From the NCBI GenBank assembly GCA_009839505.1, contig VXPO01000036.1, positions 62,001 to 126,000 of the forward strand: DNA of 64,000 nt. Reading direction: 5' to 3'. Below the pieces are notes generated by a model. The model did not search any database, had not been told where the DNA came from, and was given only the letters and a program-made list of their open reading frames with translations. How positions within the stretch are numbered: position 1 is the stretch's first letter; every line of letters starts with the position of its first letter. Shown here piece after piece: positions 32,966-42,528 of this stretch. Source of the stretch: Gammaproteobacteria bacterium. Lineage in GTDB: Bacteria > Pseudomonadota > Gammaproteobacteria > Pseudomonadales > Azotimanducaceae. A program made the translations under genes and the position numbers.

Positions 32966-33009
32966 GGACGAGGACAGGGCACGGGCGAGGACAAGCCTCG
33001 CCCCTACGG
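32961..33009. repeat. Dispersed hairpin repeat, variant copy after rubredoxin
   Basis: CGTAGGGACGAGG ... CCTCGCCCCTACGG, with an inner GGGCGAGG-ACAAG-CCTCGCCC hairpin. The outer ends match the GTAGGGG/CCCCTAC family but the core is GAGG rather than GACC, a covarying change that keeps base pairing. The left arm supplies the rubredoxin stop codon. Confidence 0.72.
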
Positions 33010-33056
33010 AGTAGTGTATGGTCGAGAGACCGCATCGTCATGACTGGGGGAGGACC

Positions 33057-34385
33057 ATGAGCGACGACAGCACACCCACTGAATCCACTGGACGCATCGC
33101 ACTTCACTGGCAGATCGCCATCGCACTTGTGCTGGCGTTGACTGTCGCCTTGATGGCCGACGAGGAGACGACGTTGTTCGGCACCTCGCTGGTCGCGATC
33201 TTCACGTTCTTCGGGGGTCTGTTCCTCAACGCCCTGAAGATGATCGTGGTGCCGCTGATCGTCGCGTCGATCATCATGGGCGTACGCAACATGGCCGCGC
33301 GCGAGAACTTCGGCCGGGTCGGCGGCAAGACCGTTGGTTTCTACGTGGCGACCGGGTTGATCGCCGTAGTCACCGGTCTGGTCCTCGTCAACGTGATCAA
33401 CCCAGGCGGCGGCGAAGCGGTGAAGGAGCTGCGGGCCGACATGCCCGACGTCTCCGAGCAGCTCGCCAAGGTTGAGGGTCGGGACGCCGGCGACCTTGTC
33501 GAGGTCATATCCCGCGCCGTTCCCGACAACATCTTCGCGGCCGCGGTGAACATGGAACTTCTGGCACTGATCTTCTTCAGCGTCGTGTTCGGCTACTTCA
33601 TGTCCCGCCTAAAAGGCGCGGCGAGCGAAACCCTGACGAGCTTCTGGTCCGGAATCCAAGACGTCATGATCCAGATAACGCTTTGGGTGCTGCGCTTTGC
33701 GCCCTACGGCGTATTCGCGCTCGTGGGCAAAGCACTGCTCACCGTTGATCTGCTCCTGCTGATCCAAGCGCTCGTATGGTTCACGCTAACCGTGCTGCTG
33801 GCACTGGCGACGCACTTCTTCGTGACGCTGCCGCTGCTCTTGCGTTTCGTCGGCGGTGTCCGACCCTATGCCTACTACGGGCGCATCATGCCGGCGCAGC
33901 TCATGGCGTTCTCCACCGCATCGTCTTCCGCCACCCTGCCGGTCACGCTGCGCAGCGCTGGGCGGGCGGGAGTCTCGGAGCGGACCACGAGTTTCGTTCT
34001 TCCCCTTGGTGCCACGGTGAACATGGACGGCACGGCGCTGTTCGAATGCGTCGTGGTGATCTTCATCGCCCAGGTGTACGGTGCCGACCTCGGTTTCGCG
34101 AACCAGTTCCTTGTGGTGCTGCTCGCGCTGCTCACTTCCATCGGCGTGGCGGGGATCCCGGCGGCGAGCCTGGTCGCCATTGTGTTGATCATGACTGTGC
34201 TCGGCCTGCCGCTCGAAGCCATCGGCCTGTACATCGCGGTGGACAGAATCCTCGACATGTGCCGGACGTCGGTGAACGTCACCAGCGACCTCACGGTGAC
34301 CGCCCTGGTCGCCCGCACGGAGGGCGAGGAGTTGCCGGAAGTGCGTGCCGGCGGCGGAAGCGCAACCGAGGACGCCGCCGCCTGA
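33057..34385 (+). CDS. Dicarboxylate/amino acid:cation symporter (DAACS family)
   Basis: A 442-residue inner-membrane carrier. The serine-rich re-entrant loop SSSATLPVTLRSAG, the substrate/Na motif LPLGATVNMDGTALFE and VDRILDMCRTSVNVTSD are all characteristic of the GltP/DctA/GltPh fold. About eight transmembrane helices are visible. It transports glutamate, aspartate or C4-dicarboxylates with cations; which one is not decidable. ATG 33057 with GGGAGG 5 nt upstream. It stands where ubiC is often found before ubiA. Confidence 0.93.
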   Translation: MSDDSTPTESTGRIALHWQIAIALVLALTVALMADEETTLFGTSLVAIFTFFGGLFLNALKMIVVPLIVASIIMGVRNMAARENFGRVGGKTVGFYVATGLIAVVTGLVLVNVINPGGGEAVKELRADMPDVSEQLAKVEGRDAGDLVEVISRAVPDNIFAAAVNMELLALIFFSVVFGYFMSRLKGAASETLTSFWSGIQDVMIQITLWVLRFAPYGVFALVGKALLTVDLLLLIQALVWFTLTVLLALATHFFVTLPLLLRFVGGVRPYAYYGRIMPAQLMAFSTASSSATLPVTLRSAGRAGVSERTTSFVLPLGATVNMDGTALFECVVVIFIAQVYGADLGFANQFLVVLLALLTSIGVAGIPAASLVAIVLIMTVLGLPLEAIGLYIAVDRILDMCRTSVNVTSDLTVTALVARTEGEELPEVRAGGGSATEDAAA

Positions 34386-34404
34386 TGTTCTGACGCGTCG
34401 TTAC

Positions 34405-35274
34405 ATGGGGCGCAAGATCGGTGCGTTCGCGCGGTTGATGCGCATCGACCGCCCCGTGGGCACGCTGCTGTTGCTGTGGCCCACCCTGGCGGCACTGTGG
34501 ATCGCCGCCCAGGGTGTGCCACCGCTTGGGATTCTCGCTGCGTTCGTGGTCGGCACGTTCCTCGCGCGGTCCGCCGGCTGCGTCATCAACGACATCGCCG
34601 ACCGCGAGGTCGACGGGCGCGTTGAGCGCACCCGAACCCGGCCCTTGGCCCAGGGCGAGATCTCCGTCAACGAGGCGCTGGCCCTGCTTGCCATCCTCGC
34701 CGGTCTGTGTCTTGCCGTCGTTCTCACGCTCAACACGCAGGCTCGTTACCTGGCTCTGGCGGGCGCCGCCGTCGCCGCGGTCTACCCGTTCCTCAAGCGT
34801 TGGACGCATTGGCCGCAGGCCGCGCTCGGCGTCGCGTTCAGTTGGGGTATCCCCATGGCGTTCGCCGCCGTCACCGGTAGCGCGGGCTCGATCGCCTGGC
34901 TGCTGTTCGCGGCCAGCCTGCTCTGGATCGTCGCCTACGACACCCTCTACGCGATGGTCGATCGCAACGACGATCTGGTGATCGGCGTCAAGTCGACCGC
35001 GATCCTGTTCGGCAACGCGGACCGGGCTGTCGTCGGCGCACTGCAGTTGGCGACCGCGGGTCTGCTCGTCTGGGTAGGCACGCGGGCCGGTCTTCAGCAC
35101 GCCTGGTACCTGGCCGTTGCCGTCGCGGCGTGCCTGTTCGTCTTCCAGCAGTGGCTGATCCGCAACCGGGACAGGGACGGATGCTTTCGGGCGTTCGGCA
35201 ACAACGTCTGGGTGGGGTTCGTGCTGTTCGCCGGAGCGGCGGCGGAATTTGCCTTCGGAACCGGCCCGCGATGA
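34405..35274 (+). CDS. ubiA: 4-hydroxybenzoate octaprenyltransferase
   Basis: A 289-residue polytopic prenyltransferase of ubiquinone synthesis. First Asp-rich motif NDIADREVDGRVERTRTRPL near 74-93 and second YDTLYAMVDRNDDL near 180-193 bind Mg-diphosphate; MRIDRPVGTLLLLWPTLAAL is the family's N-terminal helix. ATG 34405 gives canonical length. Its last codons overlap dctQ (ATGA), an unusual coupling of quinone synthesis to a TRAP transporter. No ubiC is adjacent. Confidence 0.95.
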   Translation: MGRKIGAFARLMRIDRPVGTLLLLWPTLAALWIAAQGVPPLGILAAFVVGTFLARSAGCVINDIADREVDGRVERTRTRPLAQGEISVNEALALLAILAGLCLAVVLTLNTQARYLALAGAAVAAVYPFLKRWTHWPQAALGVAFSWGIPMAFAAVTGSAGSIAWLLFAASLLWIVAYDTLYAMVDRNDDLVIGVKSTAILFGNADRAVVGALQLATAGLLVWVGTRAGLQHAWYLAVAVAACLFVFQQWLIRNRDRDGCFRAFGNNVWVGFVLFAGAAAEFAFGTGPR

Positions 35275-35774
35275 TCGACAGGATCGACAGGTTCGTTGAT
35301 GTCCTGGGCCGTGGTGTGGCGTGGCTGAACCTCGCCATGGTGAGCGTCACCTGCATCGTCGTGGTGCTTCGCTACGCCTTCGACATGGGTGCGATCTTCC
35401 TGCAGGAGAGTGTCGTTTACCTGCATGGCATCGTGTTCCTCACCGGGCTGTCCTACGCGTTGCAGCACGACGCTCATGTTCGGGTGGACATCCTCTACTC
35501 GCGGCTGTCGCCACGTGCGAAGGCCTGGGTCAACGGACTTGGCCACGCGCTGCTCCTGATGCCGCTCAGCCTCGCCATCGTGATCGCGAGCTGGGACTAC
35601 ACCTTGAAGTCGTGGGCCGTTCTCGAGGGCTCGGCCGAGGTATCCGGGGTGCCCGCCGTGTTCCTGCTGAAGACCCTGATTCCGGTTTCGGCAGCGCTGT
35701 TGTTCGCCCAGGCCGCCGCCATGGCTTGGCGGGACTTCAACGCGCTGGTCAAGGCGCGCTCGCTCAATGCTTGA
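35271..35774 (+). CDS. dctQ: TRAP transporter small permease (DctQ)
   Basis: A 167-residue membrane protein with four helices (about 12-32, 47-65, 88-110, 133-152). RYAFDMGAIFLQESVVYLHGIVFLTGLSYALQHDAHVRVDILYSRLS is the DctQ core, with the E-x-xx-Y pattern and the conserved D-HVRVD segment. It partners with DctM just downstream (8-nt overlap). Confidence 0.93.
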   Translation: MIDRIDRFVDVLGRGVAWLNLAMVSVTCIVVVLRYAFDMGAIFLQESVVYLHGIVFLTGLSYALQHDAHVRVDILYSRLSPRAKAWVNGLGHALLLMPLSLAIVIASWDYTLKSWAVLEGSAEVSGVPAVFLLKTLIPVSAALLFAQAAAMAWRDFNALVKARSLNA

Positions 35775-37137
35775 GTTCCTGCCGCTGATCCTGTTCGCCG
35801 CGGTGTTCGCGGCGCTGCTTGCCGGCTATTCCGTGGCTGCGACGCTGGCGGGCGTCGCGTTGCTGTTCGCACTGGTCGGGGCGGCGTTCGGCATCTTCGA
35901 CTTGGGCGTTCTCGGATTCCTGCCGAGCCGCCTCTACGGCATCGTCACCAACCAGACCCTCATCGCCGTTCCCCTGTTCGTGTTGATGGGAGTGACCCTG
36001 GAGCGCACGCGGATCGCGGACACGCTGCTCGAGAGCTTGTCGAGCGTCATGGGATCGATGCGTGGCGGCCTGGGTATCGCGGTCACGCTGGTCGGCATGC
36101 TGATGGCCGCAAGCACCGGCATCGTCGGTGCGACGGTGGTGACTATGGGTCTGCTGGCGCTGCCGACCATGCTGCGCCACGGCTACGACCCCAGGCTCGC
36201 CACCGGCACGATCTGCGCCACCGGCACCCTAGGCCAAATCATCCCGCCGTCGATCGCCCTGGTACTGCTGGGCGACGTGCTTTCGGGCGCCTATCAGCAG
36301 GCCCAGCTGACCCAAGGCGTGTTCTCGCCCAAGACCGTGTCGGTCGGCGACCTATTCGCTGGCGCGCTGCTTCCGGGCCTCGTGCTGGTCGCCCTCTACG
36401 TTGGCTACATTGCGATTACCGCGTTCGCACGGCCCAAGCGGGCACCGGGGATCGCTAGGGATCGCCGCGAGGGCAGCTCCCTGTGGACCCTCCTGAGGGG
36501 ACTCGCGCCGCCGCTCGTTCTGATCGTCGCCGTTCTCGGTTCCATCCTTGGCGGCTTCGCAACACCCACGGAGGCCGCCGGTGTTGGCGCGCTCGGGGCG
36601 CTGCTGCTCGCGGCGGCCTACCGCTCACTCGCCCTGCCGGTGGTGAGGGACATCTGTGTGGCCACGTTGAAGACCACCGCGATGGTGTTCTTCATACTGA
36701 TTGGAGCGTCCGTGTTCTCGCTGGTGTTTCGCGGCTACGGCGGCGACGAACTGGTGCAGGGCCTATTCGCCGAAATGCCGGGAGGCGTGTGGGGCGCGAC
36801 GGTGATCGTCATGGTCGCCATCTTCCTGCTCGGCTTCATTCTCGACTTCATCGAGATCACCTACGTGGTGGTGCCCATCGTCGCACCGATCCTGCTTGCC
36901 ATGGGACTCGACCCGGTGTGGCTGGGCGTGCTGATCGCCGTGAACCTGCAGACCTCGTTCCTGACCCCGCCGTTCGGTTTCGCGCTGTTCTACCTGCGCG
37001 GCGTCGCCCCGTCCGACGTCGCGACCTTGGACATCTACCGTGGCGCGGTACCCTTCATCGTGCTCCAGGTACTGATGATGTTCATCTTGGTGGCGCTGCC
37101 GGAACTCGCCACCTGGCTGCCGGGCGTTCTCTATTGA
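35767..37137 (+). CDS. dctM: TRAP transporter large permease (DctM)
   Basis: A 456-residue polytopic carrier with about 12 helices. VPLFVLMGVTLERTRIADTLL, ATGTLGQIIPPSIALVLLGD, GGFATPTEAAGVGALGALLL and LQTSFLTPPFGFALFYLRG are the DctM signatures. It forms the Na-driven transport pathway with DctQ; the periplasmic binding protein is encoded convergently just downstream. The size class, with long loop between helices 5 and 6, matches TRAP systems of the TakPQM type for 2-oxo acids. Confidence 0.94.
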   Translation: MLEFLPLILFAAVFAALLAGYSVAATLAGVALLFALVGAAFGIFDLGVLGFLPSRLYGIVTNQTLIAVPLFVLMGVTLERTRIADTLLESLSSVMGSMRGGLGIAVTLVGMLMAASTGIVGATVVTMGLLALPTMLRHGYDPRLATGTICATGTLGQIIPPSIALVLLGDVLSGAYQQAQLTQGVFSPKTVSVGDLFAGALLPGLVLVALYVGYIAITAFARPKRAPGIARDRREGSSLWTLLRGLAPPLVLIVAVLGSILGGFATPTEAAGVGALGALLLAAAYRSLALPVVRDICVATLKTTAMVFFILIGASVFSLVFRGYGGDELVQGLFAEMPGGVWGATVIVMVAIFLLGFILDFIEITYVVVPIVAPILLAMGLDPVWLGVLIAVNLQTSFLTPPFGFALFYLRGVAPSDVATLDIYRGAVPFIVLQVLMMFILVALPELATWLPGVLY

Positions 37138-37193
37138 ACGCCGTGTGGGGCCTGGTGGTCGCCGCTAGTCGAACGCCGAGCGCTGTCGAATGC

Positions 37194-37238
37194 GGGCGAC
37201 CACAACGCGCCCGCAAGGGTGCGCGGTCGCCCCTACGG
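37194..37238. repeat. Dispersed hairpin repeat, inverted copy between dctM and dctP
   Basis: Read on the minus strand it is CCGTAGGGGCGACCGCGCACCC, TTGC, GGGCGCGTTGTGGTCGCCC, almost identical to the slmA-pyrE copy (22661-22705) but in opposite orientation. Its CCGTAG supplies the last Pro codon and the TAG stop of the minus-strand dctP gene (37233-37235). The 56 nt before it (37138-37193) show nothing else. Confidence 0.8.
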
Positions 37239-38360
37239 CTCTAGCGCGGTTGCGGCTTCCACATCGCTGCGCGCGTTGATGTAGGCCTGCTCGGAAATGG
37301 CGTGGTATTCGCGCATGTCGGCGAGGAACGACCGGTACGAATCGAGCACGCGCCGGGACAGGTCGTCGCCCTGGGCTTCCTCTTCGAGTACCTCCATGGA
37401 CAACTCCGCGAAGCGCTTCAGCACGTCATCGGGCAGGAGACGAATCTCGACACCGTGTTCCTCGACGAGAACTTTGAGCGCCGACGCGTTGCGGGCGGTG
37501 AACTCGTCGAGGACCTCCTGGTTGGTGGCCGTGCAGGCCGTCTCCAGGATTGCCCTCAGATCGTCCGGCAGGGACTCCCACGCCTCCCGGTTGATGATCG
37601 CCTCCAACACGGCGCTCGGCTCATGCCAGCCGGGGTAGTAGTAGTAGCGTGCGATCTCCTGCAGACCGAAGGCGAGATCGTTGTAGGGACCGATCCACTC
37701 GGTGGCGTCGATGACGCCGGTTTGCAGGGCCGTGAACATGTCGCTGCCCGGCATCGACACGGGGACGCCGCCCGCGCGGGAAAACACTTCGCCGCCGAGA
37801 CCGGGGATGCGCATCTTCAAGCCCTGGATGTCGGCGAGTGAGCGGATCTCCTTGTTGAACCAACCCGCCATCTGCGCGCCCGAGTTGCCGGTAGCGATCG
37901 GCACCACGCCGAAGGGTTCGTAGAGTTCGCGCCAGAGCTCCATGCCGCCGCCGAAGCGAAGCCAACCGTTCATCTCCTGCGCGTTCATGCCGAACGGCGC
38001 GGTGGTGAACACCGCCGCGATCGGCAGCTTGCCGCGCCAGTAGTAGGCCGCACCATGGCCCATCTCCGCCGTGCCGCCGGCAACCGCGTCGAACACCTCG
38101 AAGGCCGGCACCAACTCGCCGGCCGAGTACACCTTGATCGTGAAGCGGCCGGCGGACATCGCCTCGACACGTTCGGCGAGACGCTCCGGGGCGGTCCCCA
38201 GCGCCGGCAGGTTCTTCGGCCAGGTCGTGACCAGTTTCCACTCGACGGCCGGCCCCGAGGCGACCGCATCCCCACTTGGTTCCCGCTCGGTGGAGCAACC
38301 GGACACGACGGCCAGCAACACCCCGAGAATGGCCAGTTCTCTGCGCCCCAGTCTTAGCAT
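37233..38360 (-). CDS. dctP: TRAP transporter substrate-binding lipoprotein (DctP/TakP-like)
   Basis: A 375-residue binding protein. The signal (LGRRELAILGVLLAVVSGCST) ends in a lipobox with Cys near 22 and carries twin Arg near its start. The mature part has WKLVTTWPKNLPALGTAPERLAERV, FDAVAGGTAEMGHGAAYYW, GLKMRIPGLGGEVFSRAGG and ALQTGVIDATEWIGPYNDLAFGL, the pattern of the TakP 2-oxoacid/monocarboxylate group. ATG 38360 follows GGAAGG. It is transcribed toward dctQM, so the three genes cannot share one mRNA. Confidence 0.9.
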   Translation of the reverse strand: MLRLGRRELAILGVLLAVVSGCSTEREPSGDAVASGPAVEWKLVTTWPKNLPALGTAPERLAERVEAMSAGRFTIKVYSAGELVPAFEVFDAVAGGTAEMGHGAAYYWRGKLPIAAVFTTAPFGMNAQEMNGWLRFGGGMELWRELYEPFGVVPIATGNSGAQMAGWFNKEIRSLADIQGLKMRIPGLGGEVFSRAGGVPVSMPGSDMFTALQTGVIDATEWIGPYNDLAFGLQEIARYYYYPGWHEPSAVLEAIINREAWESLPDDLRAILETACTATNQEVLDEFTARNASALKVLVEEHGVEIRLLPDDVLKRFAELSMEVLEEEAQGDDLSRRVLDSYRSFLADMREYHAISEQAYINARSDVEAATALEP

Positions 38361-38426
38361 CGGTGACCTTCCACTTGCACTACTCGCCATCGTATCAGAG
38401 GGCGTCCCGATCAAGCAGAACCGACG

Positions 38427-40640
38427 CTACCCGAGCACCTCCAGGTTCGCCAAGGCGAGCATCAGCCACTTGACGCCGGCGCCGGCGAAGTTGACCTGCA
38501 CGCGGGTGCGCTCGCCGTGTCCTTCGGACTGCAGCACGATGCCCTCGCCGAACTTGGCGTGGCGCACGGCCTGGCCGATCCGCAGGCCGGCGTCGTCGGG
38601 CGTATCCCCGTTCGCGTCTGCGTTCTTTGCGCGATAGGGTCGCGACACGTCGCCGCCCATGCGCACTTCCTCAAGGCACTGCGCCGGCACTTCCTCGAGA
38701 AACCGCGACGGCCAGTTGTGGCTCTGCGCACCGTGCAGGCGACGGGTCTCGGCGTAGGTGAAGTAGAGCTGGCGCATGGCTCGGGTGACGCCGACATAGG
38801 CGAGCCGCCGTTCCTCCTCGAGTCGTCCCGGTTCGCGCATCGAGCGGGTATTCGGGAACAGTCCCTCCTCCATGCCGGCCATGAAAACGAGGGGGAACTC
38901 CAGACCCTTGGCGGAATGCATGGTCATCATCTGCACGGCTGGCCCGCCGCTCTGGTAGTCGCCGCTCTCGAGTGCGGCCTGGTCGAGGAATTCGTCGAGT
39001 TGGGAACCCTCGGAGTCGTCTTCGCCGGTGTCGACGGCGGGGAACACCAGAGCGCGACCAAACTGGCGGCAGGCCGTCACCAGCTCTTCCAGGTTCTCCT
39101 TGCGGGCCATGCCCCGCTCGCCACCCTCCCTGGCGTGATAGTCCATGAGACCGCTGGCGTCGATGCAGTGTTCGGCGATCTCGTACAAGGCCACTCCGTC
39201 GGTGGCCGCCGCCATGTCGTCGATCAGCTTGACGAAGGCGCCGACGGTGGTGGCGGCCCGACCCTTGAGCTCGCCTTGGGCGATGCCCTCCTTGGCCGCC
39301 TGCCACAGGGATACGGCACGTGCCCGGGCGATCGCCCGCAACGCGTCGACGGTCTTGCCTCCGATCCCCCGGGGCGGGGTGTTCACCACGCGCTCGAACG
39401 CCACGTCCGCGTGGCGCTGGCTCACCAGGCGCATGTACGCCAGCGCATTCCTGATCTCGAGACGTTCGAAGAAACGCACGCCGCCGTAGATGCGGTAGGG
39501 GATGTCGAGGCGCAGGAAAGCCTCCTCGACGACCCGCGACTGGGCGTTGGATCGATACAGGATCGCAACCTCGTCCGGGCTGCCGCCGTCCTCGATCCAA
39601 CGCTGCGTCCGGTCGGCGATGAAACGGGCCTCGTCCAGATCGTTGTAGCCGGAATAGACCAGAATCGGCGTGCCTTGGCCCGCCTGGGTCCACAGGTTCT
39701 TGCCGAGCCGTTCGGCGTTGTTGCCGATCAACGCGTTGGCTGCCTCGAGAATCCGACTCGTGGAGCGGTAGTTCTGCTCCAGCCGAACGACCCCGACATC
39801 GGCGAAGTCCATCTGGAAGTCATGGATGTTCTGAATCTTGGCGCCGCGCCAGCCGTAGATCGACTGATCGTCGTCGCCCACCGCCCAGACCGCGCCGGCA
39901 CCCAGGGAACTGGCGGGTTCGGCTGCCGCGAGAACGCGAAGCCAGGCGTACTGGATCGTGTTGGTGTCCTGGAACTCGTCCACGAGCAGGTGGCGGAAGC
40001 GCCGCCGGTAGTGGGCGCGCAGGTCGTCGTTGTCGAGTATGAGTTCGTGACTGCGGAGCAGAAGTTCGGCGAAGTCCACCAGCCCGCCCTGGTTGCACAG
40101 CGCCTCGTAGGCCTCGTAGACCTGCCGGTGGACGACGGCGAACAGGTCGTTGTCGGCCGCCTTCACGTCCCTGGCGCGACGGCCTTCGTCCTTGTTGGAA
40201 TTGATGAACCACACGGCCTGGCGGGCCGGCCACTTCTGCTCGTCGATGTCGAGCGTGCGGAGAACGCGTTTCACCAGGCGTAGCTGGTCGTCGGCGTCGA
40301 GGATCTGGAAGTTCTCCGGCAAGCCGGCTTCGCGCCAATGCATGCGCAGCAGGCGATGGGCGATGCCGTGAAACGTGCCCACCCACATGGCCCGCGCCGG
40401 TCCTTCGAGTAGACGTTCCACCCGGCCCCGCATTTCCGCGGCGGCCTTGTTGGTGAAGGTGACGGCGAGAATGCCCCCCGGGGACGCTCCGAGAGCTTCC
40501 ACCAGCCAGGCGATCCGGTGCACGAGGACGCGGGTCTTGCCGCTGCCGGCACCCGCAACCACCAGCATGTTGCCCACCGGCGCCGTGACCGCCTCGCGTT
40601 GGCGGTCGTTCAGGCCGTCGAGAATGTGTGTGACGTCCAC
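38427..40640 (-). CDS. uvrD: DNA helicase II UvrD
   Basis: A 737-residue superfamily 1A helicase. It opens DVTHILDGLNDRQREAV, nearly the E. coli UvrD N-terminus, then Walker A VVAGAGSGKTRVL, GTFHGIAHRLLR, LLVDEFQDTN, GDDDQSIYGWRGA, EQNYRST and MTMHSAKGLEFPLVF; the C-terminal segment VRHAKFGEGIVLQSEGHG is the UvrD/PcrA RNA-polymerase-interacting tudor-like domain. It acts in mismatch and nucleotide-excision repair. GTG 40640 is chosen by homology; TTG 40655 adds five residues. Confidence 0.96.
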   Translation of the reverse strand: MDVTHILDGLNDRQREAVTAPVGNMLVVAGAGSGKTRVLVHRIAWLVEALGASPGGILAVTFTNKAAAEMRGRVERLLEGPARAMWVGTFHGIAHRLLRMHWREAGLPENFQILDADDQLRLVKRVLRTLDIDEQKWPARQAVWFINSNKDEGRRARDVKAADNDLFAVVHRQVYEAYEALCNQGGLVDFAELLLRSHELILDNDDLRAHYRRRFRHLLVDEFQDTNTIQYAWLRVLAAAEPASSLGAGAVWAVGDDDQSIYGWRGAKIQNIHDFQMDFADVGVVRLEQNYRSTSRILEAANALIGNNAERLGKNLWTQAGQGTPILVYSGYNDLDEARFIADRTQRWIEDGGSPDEVAILYRSNAQSRVVEEAFLRLDIPYRIYGGVRFFERLEIRNALAYMRLVSQRHADVAFERVVNTPPRGIGGKTVDALRAIARARAVSLWQAAKEGIAQGELKGRAATTVGAFVKLIDDMAAATDGVALYEIAEHCIDASGLMDYHAREGGERGMARKENLEELVTACRQFGRALVFPAVDTGEDDSEGSQLDEFLDQAALESGDYQSGGPAVQMMTMHSAKGLEFPLVFMAGMEEGLFPNTRSMREPGRLEEERRLAYVGVTRAMRQLYFTYAETRRLHGAQSHNWPSRFLEEVPAQCLEEVRMGGDVSRPYRAKNADANGDTPDDAGLRIGQAVRHAKFGEGIVLQSEGHGERTRVQVNFAGAGVKWLMLALANLEVLG

Positions 40641-40691
40641 CGGTGGTGAGACCAACCTGCTGGATAGGTGGACAGTATACCCGTCGGCGGC

Positions 40692-42521
40692 CTATTCCAC
40701 CGTCACCGACTTGGCGAGATTGCGCGGCTGGTCCACGTCAGTCCCCTTGAGCACTGCCGTGTGGTAGGCGAGCAGCTGCAGCGGAACCGTGTACACGATG
40801 GGTGCCAGGAGCTCGTGCACCTTGGGCACCTCGATGACGGTCACCCCGTCGGCTTCGGCGATCCCGGCGTCCGCATCGGCGAAGACGTAGAGCTGCCCGC
40901 CCCGGGCGCGGACCTCGGCCAGATTGGAGCGCACCTTCTTGACCAGTTCGTCGCCGGGCGCCACGGCCACCACGGGCATGTCTTCGTCCACCAGGGCGAG
41001 CGGTCCGTGCTTCAACTCCCCCGCCGGATAGCCCTCGGCATGGATGTAGGAGATCTCCTTGAGCTTCAGGGCTCCCTCGAGTGCCACCGGGTAGTGGGCA
41101 CCCCGGCCCAGGAACAACGCGTGATGGCGGTGCATGAACGCCATCGCCAGATCGGTGATGCGCTGATCGAGCAGAAGCGTCTCGGCGACGATGTCGGGCA
41201 AAGTGCGCAATGCCTGGACCAACTCGCGCTCCCTGTCCGCGCCAAGCCCCGCGCGCCGCGCCAGCAGGATCGCCAGCATCATCAGCACCGTGAGCTGGGT
41301 GGTGAACGCCTTGGTGGAGGCGACGCAGATCTCGGTGCCGGCATGAGTCAGCACCGCCAGGTCCGACTCTCTCACCTGGGTGCTCGTGGGGACATTACAC
41401 ACCGTCAGGGTATGGGCGAAGCCTGCCTCCCGGGCGATGGCGTGCGCGGCTAGGGTGTCCGCGGTCTCGCCGGACTGGGAGATCGTCACGAACAGTCCGC
41501 CGGGCGGCTTCACGAACTTGCGATAGCGGAACTCCGAGGCGATCTCCACGCTGCATGGAATACCGGCGAGCTCTTCGATCCAGTAGCGTGCGATGCAGCC
41601 GGCGTAGTAGGCGGTGCCGCAGGCGGCGATGGTGACCGCTTGGGTGTCGTCGAATACGCGTTTGGCGTCGATGCCGAATGCCGGCTCGAGTACGTGGTCG
41701 CGGCCCAGGCGCCCCTCCAGGGTGTCGCTGATCGCTTCCGGCTGTTCGTGGATTTCCTTCTCCATGTGGTGACGGTAGTTGCCCTTGTCCGCCGCGTCGC
41801 CGCTCGGTTCGACACGCACCGTGGAACGCACCACCGCGCGGTCGTCCACGTTCCAGATGGAGATGCTGCGAGCAGTTAGGTCGACAAGGTCGCCCTGCTC
41901 CAGATAGATGAAACGGTCGGTCACCGCGCGAAGCGCCAGGGCGTCCGAGGCGATGAAGTTCTCGCCGATGCCGACGCCGACGACCAGCGGGCTGCCGACT
42001 CGGACGCCCACCATCCGTCCCGGATCGTCGCGGAATATCACACCCAGGGCATAGGCGCCATCCAGCCGCCTGACCGCCTTGCGTACCGCTTCGAGAAGAT
42101 CTTCCTCCTCACCGGCGCAGCGGTCGATCAGGTGGGCGATGACCTCGGAGTCGGTGCCGGAGTCGAACTCGTAGCCGGCCTCCGAGAGCTCGTCGCGCAA
42201 TTCCTCATGGTTTTCGATGATGCCGTTGTGCACCAGGCCGATGCGTCCCCCGGACATGTGCGGGTGGGCGTTCTCGATGGACGGACGGCCATGAGTGGCC
42301 CAGCGTGTGTGGGCGATGCCGGAGTGACCGGCGAGCGGCTTTGCTTCGAGGCTCTCGGCCAACTCCCTGACCCGCCCGATGGTGCGCCGACGCTCGATGC
42401 CCGAGCCGTTGGCAACGGCGATTCCAGCCGAGTCGTAGCCCCGGTATTCCAGTCGCTGCAAGCCTTCGAGCAGGATCGCCGGCACTTCCCGTCCGGCGAC
42501 CGCGCCGACGATTCCACACAT
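40692..42521 (-). CDS. glmS: Glutamine-fructose-6-phosphate aminotransferase (isomerizing)
   Basis: A 609-residue enzyme making glucosamine-6-phosphate, the first step to UDP-GlcNAc. Cys2 in MCGIVGAVAGRE is the glutaminase nucleophile; LEYRGYDSAGIAV, THTRWATHG-like HTRWATHGRPS and the two SIS domains (ISQSGETADTL, EICVASTKAFTTQ, ELKHGPLALVDEDMP) follow, ending NLAKSVTVE. Length equals E. coli GlmS. It lies 7 nt after glmU in the same direction. Confidence 0.98.
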   Translation of the reverse strand: MCGIVGAVAGREVPAILLEGLQRLEYRGYDSAGIAVANGSGIERRRTIGRVRELAESLEAKPLAGHSGIAHTRWATHGRPSIENAHPHMSGGRIGLVHNGIIENHEELRDELSEAGYEFDSGTDSEVIAHLIDRCAGEEEDLLEAVRKAVRRLDGAYALGVIFRDDPGRMVGVRVGSPLVVGVGIGENFIASDALALRAVTDRFIYLEQGDLVDLTARSISIWNVDDRAVVRSTVRVEPSGDAADKGNYRHHMEKEIHEQPEAISDTLEGRLGRDHVLEPAFGIDAKRVFDDTQAVTIAACGTAYYAGCIARYWIEELAGIPCSVEIASEFRYRKFVKPPGGLFVTISQSGETADTLAAHAIAREAGFAHTLTVCNVPTSTQVRESDLAVLTHAGTEICVASTKAFTTQLTVLMMLAILLARRAGLGADRERELVQALRTLPDIVAETLLLDQRITDLAMAFMHRHHALFLGRGAHYPVALEGALKLKEISYIHAEGYPAGELKHGPLALVDEDMPVVAVAPGDELVKKVRSNLAEVRARGGQLYVFADADAGIAEADGVTVIEVPKVHELLAPIVYTVPLQLLAYHTAVLKGTDVDQPRNLAKSVTVE

Positions 42522-42528
42522 TGCCGAC

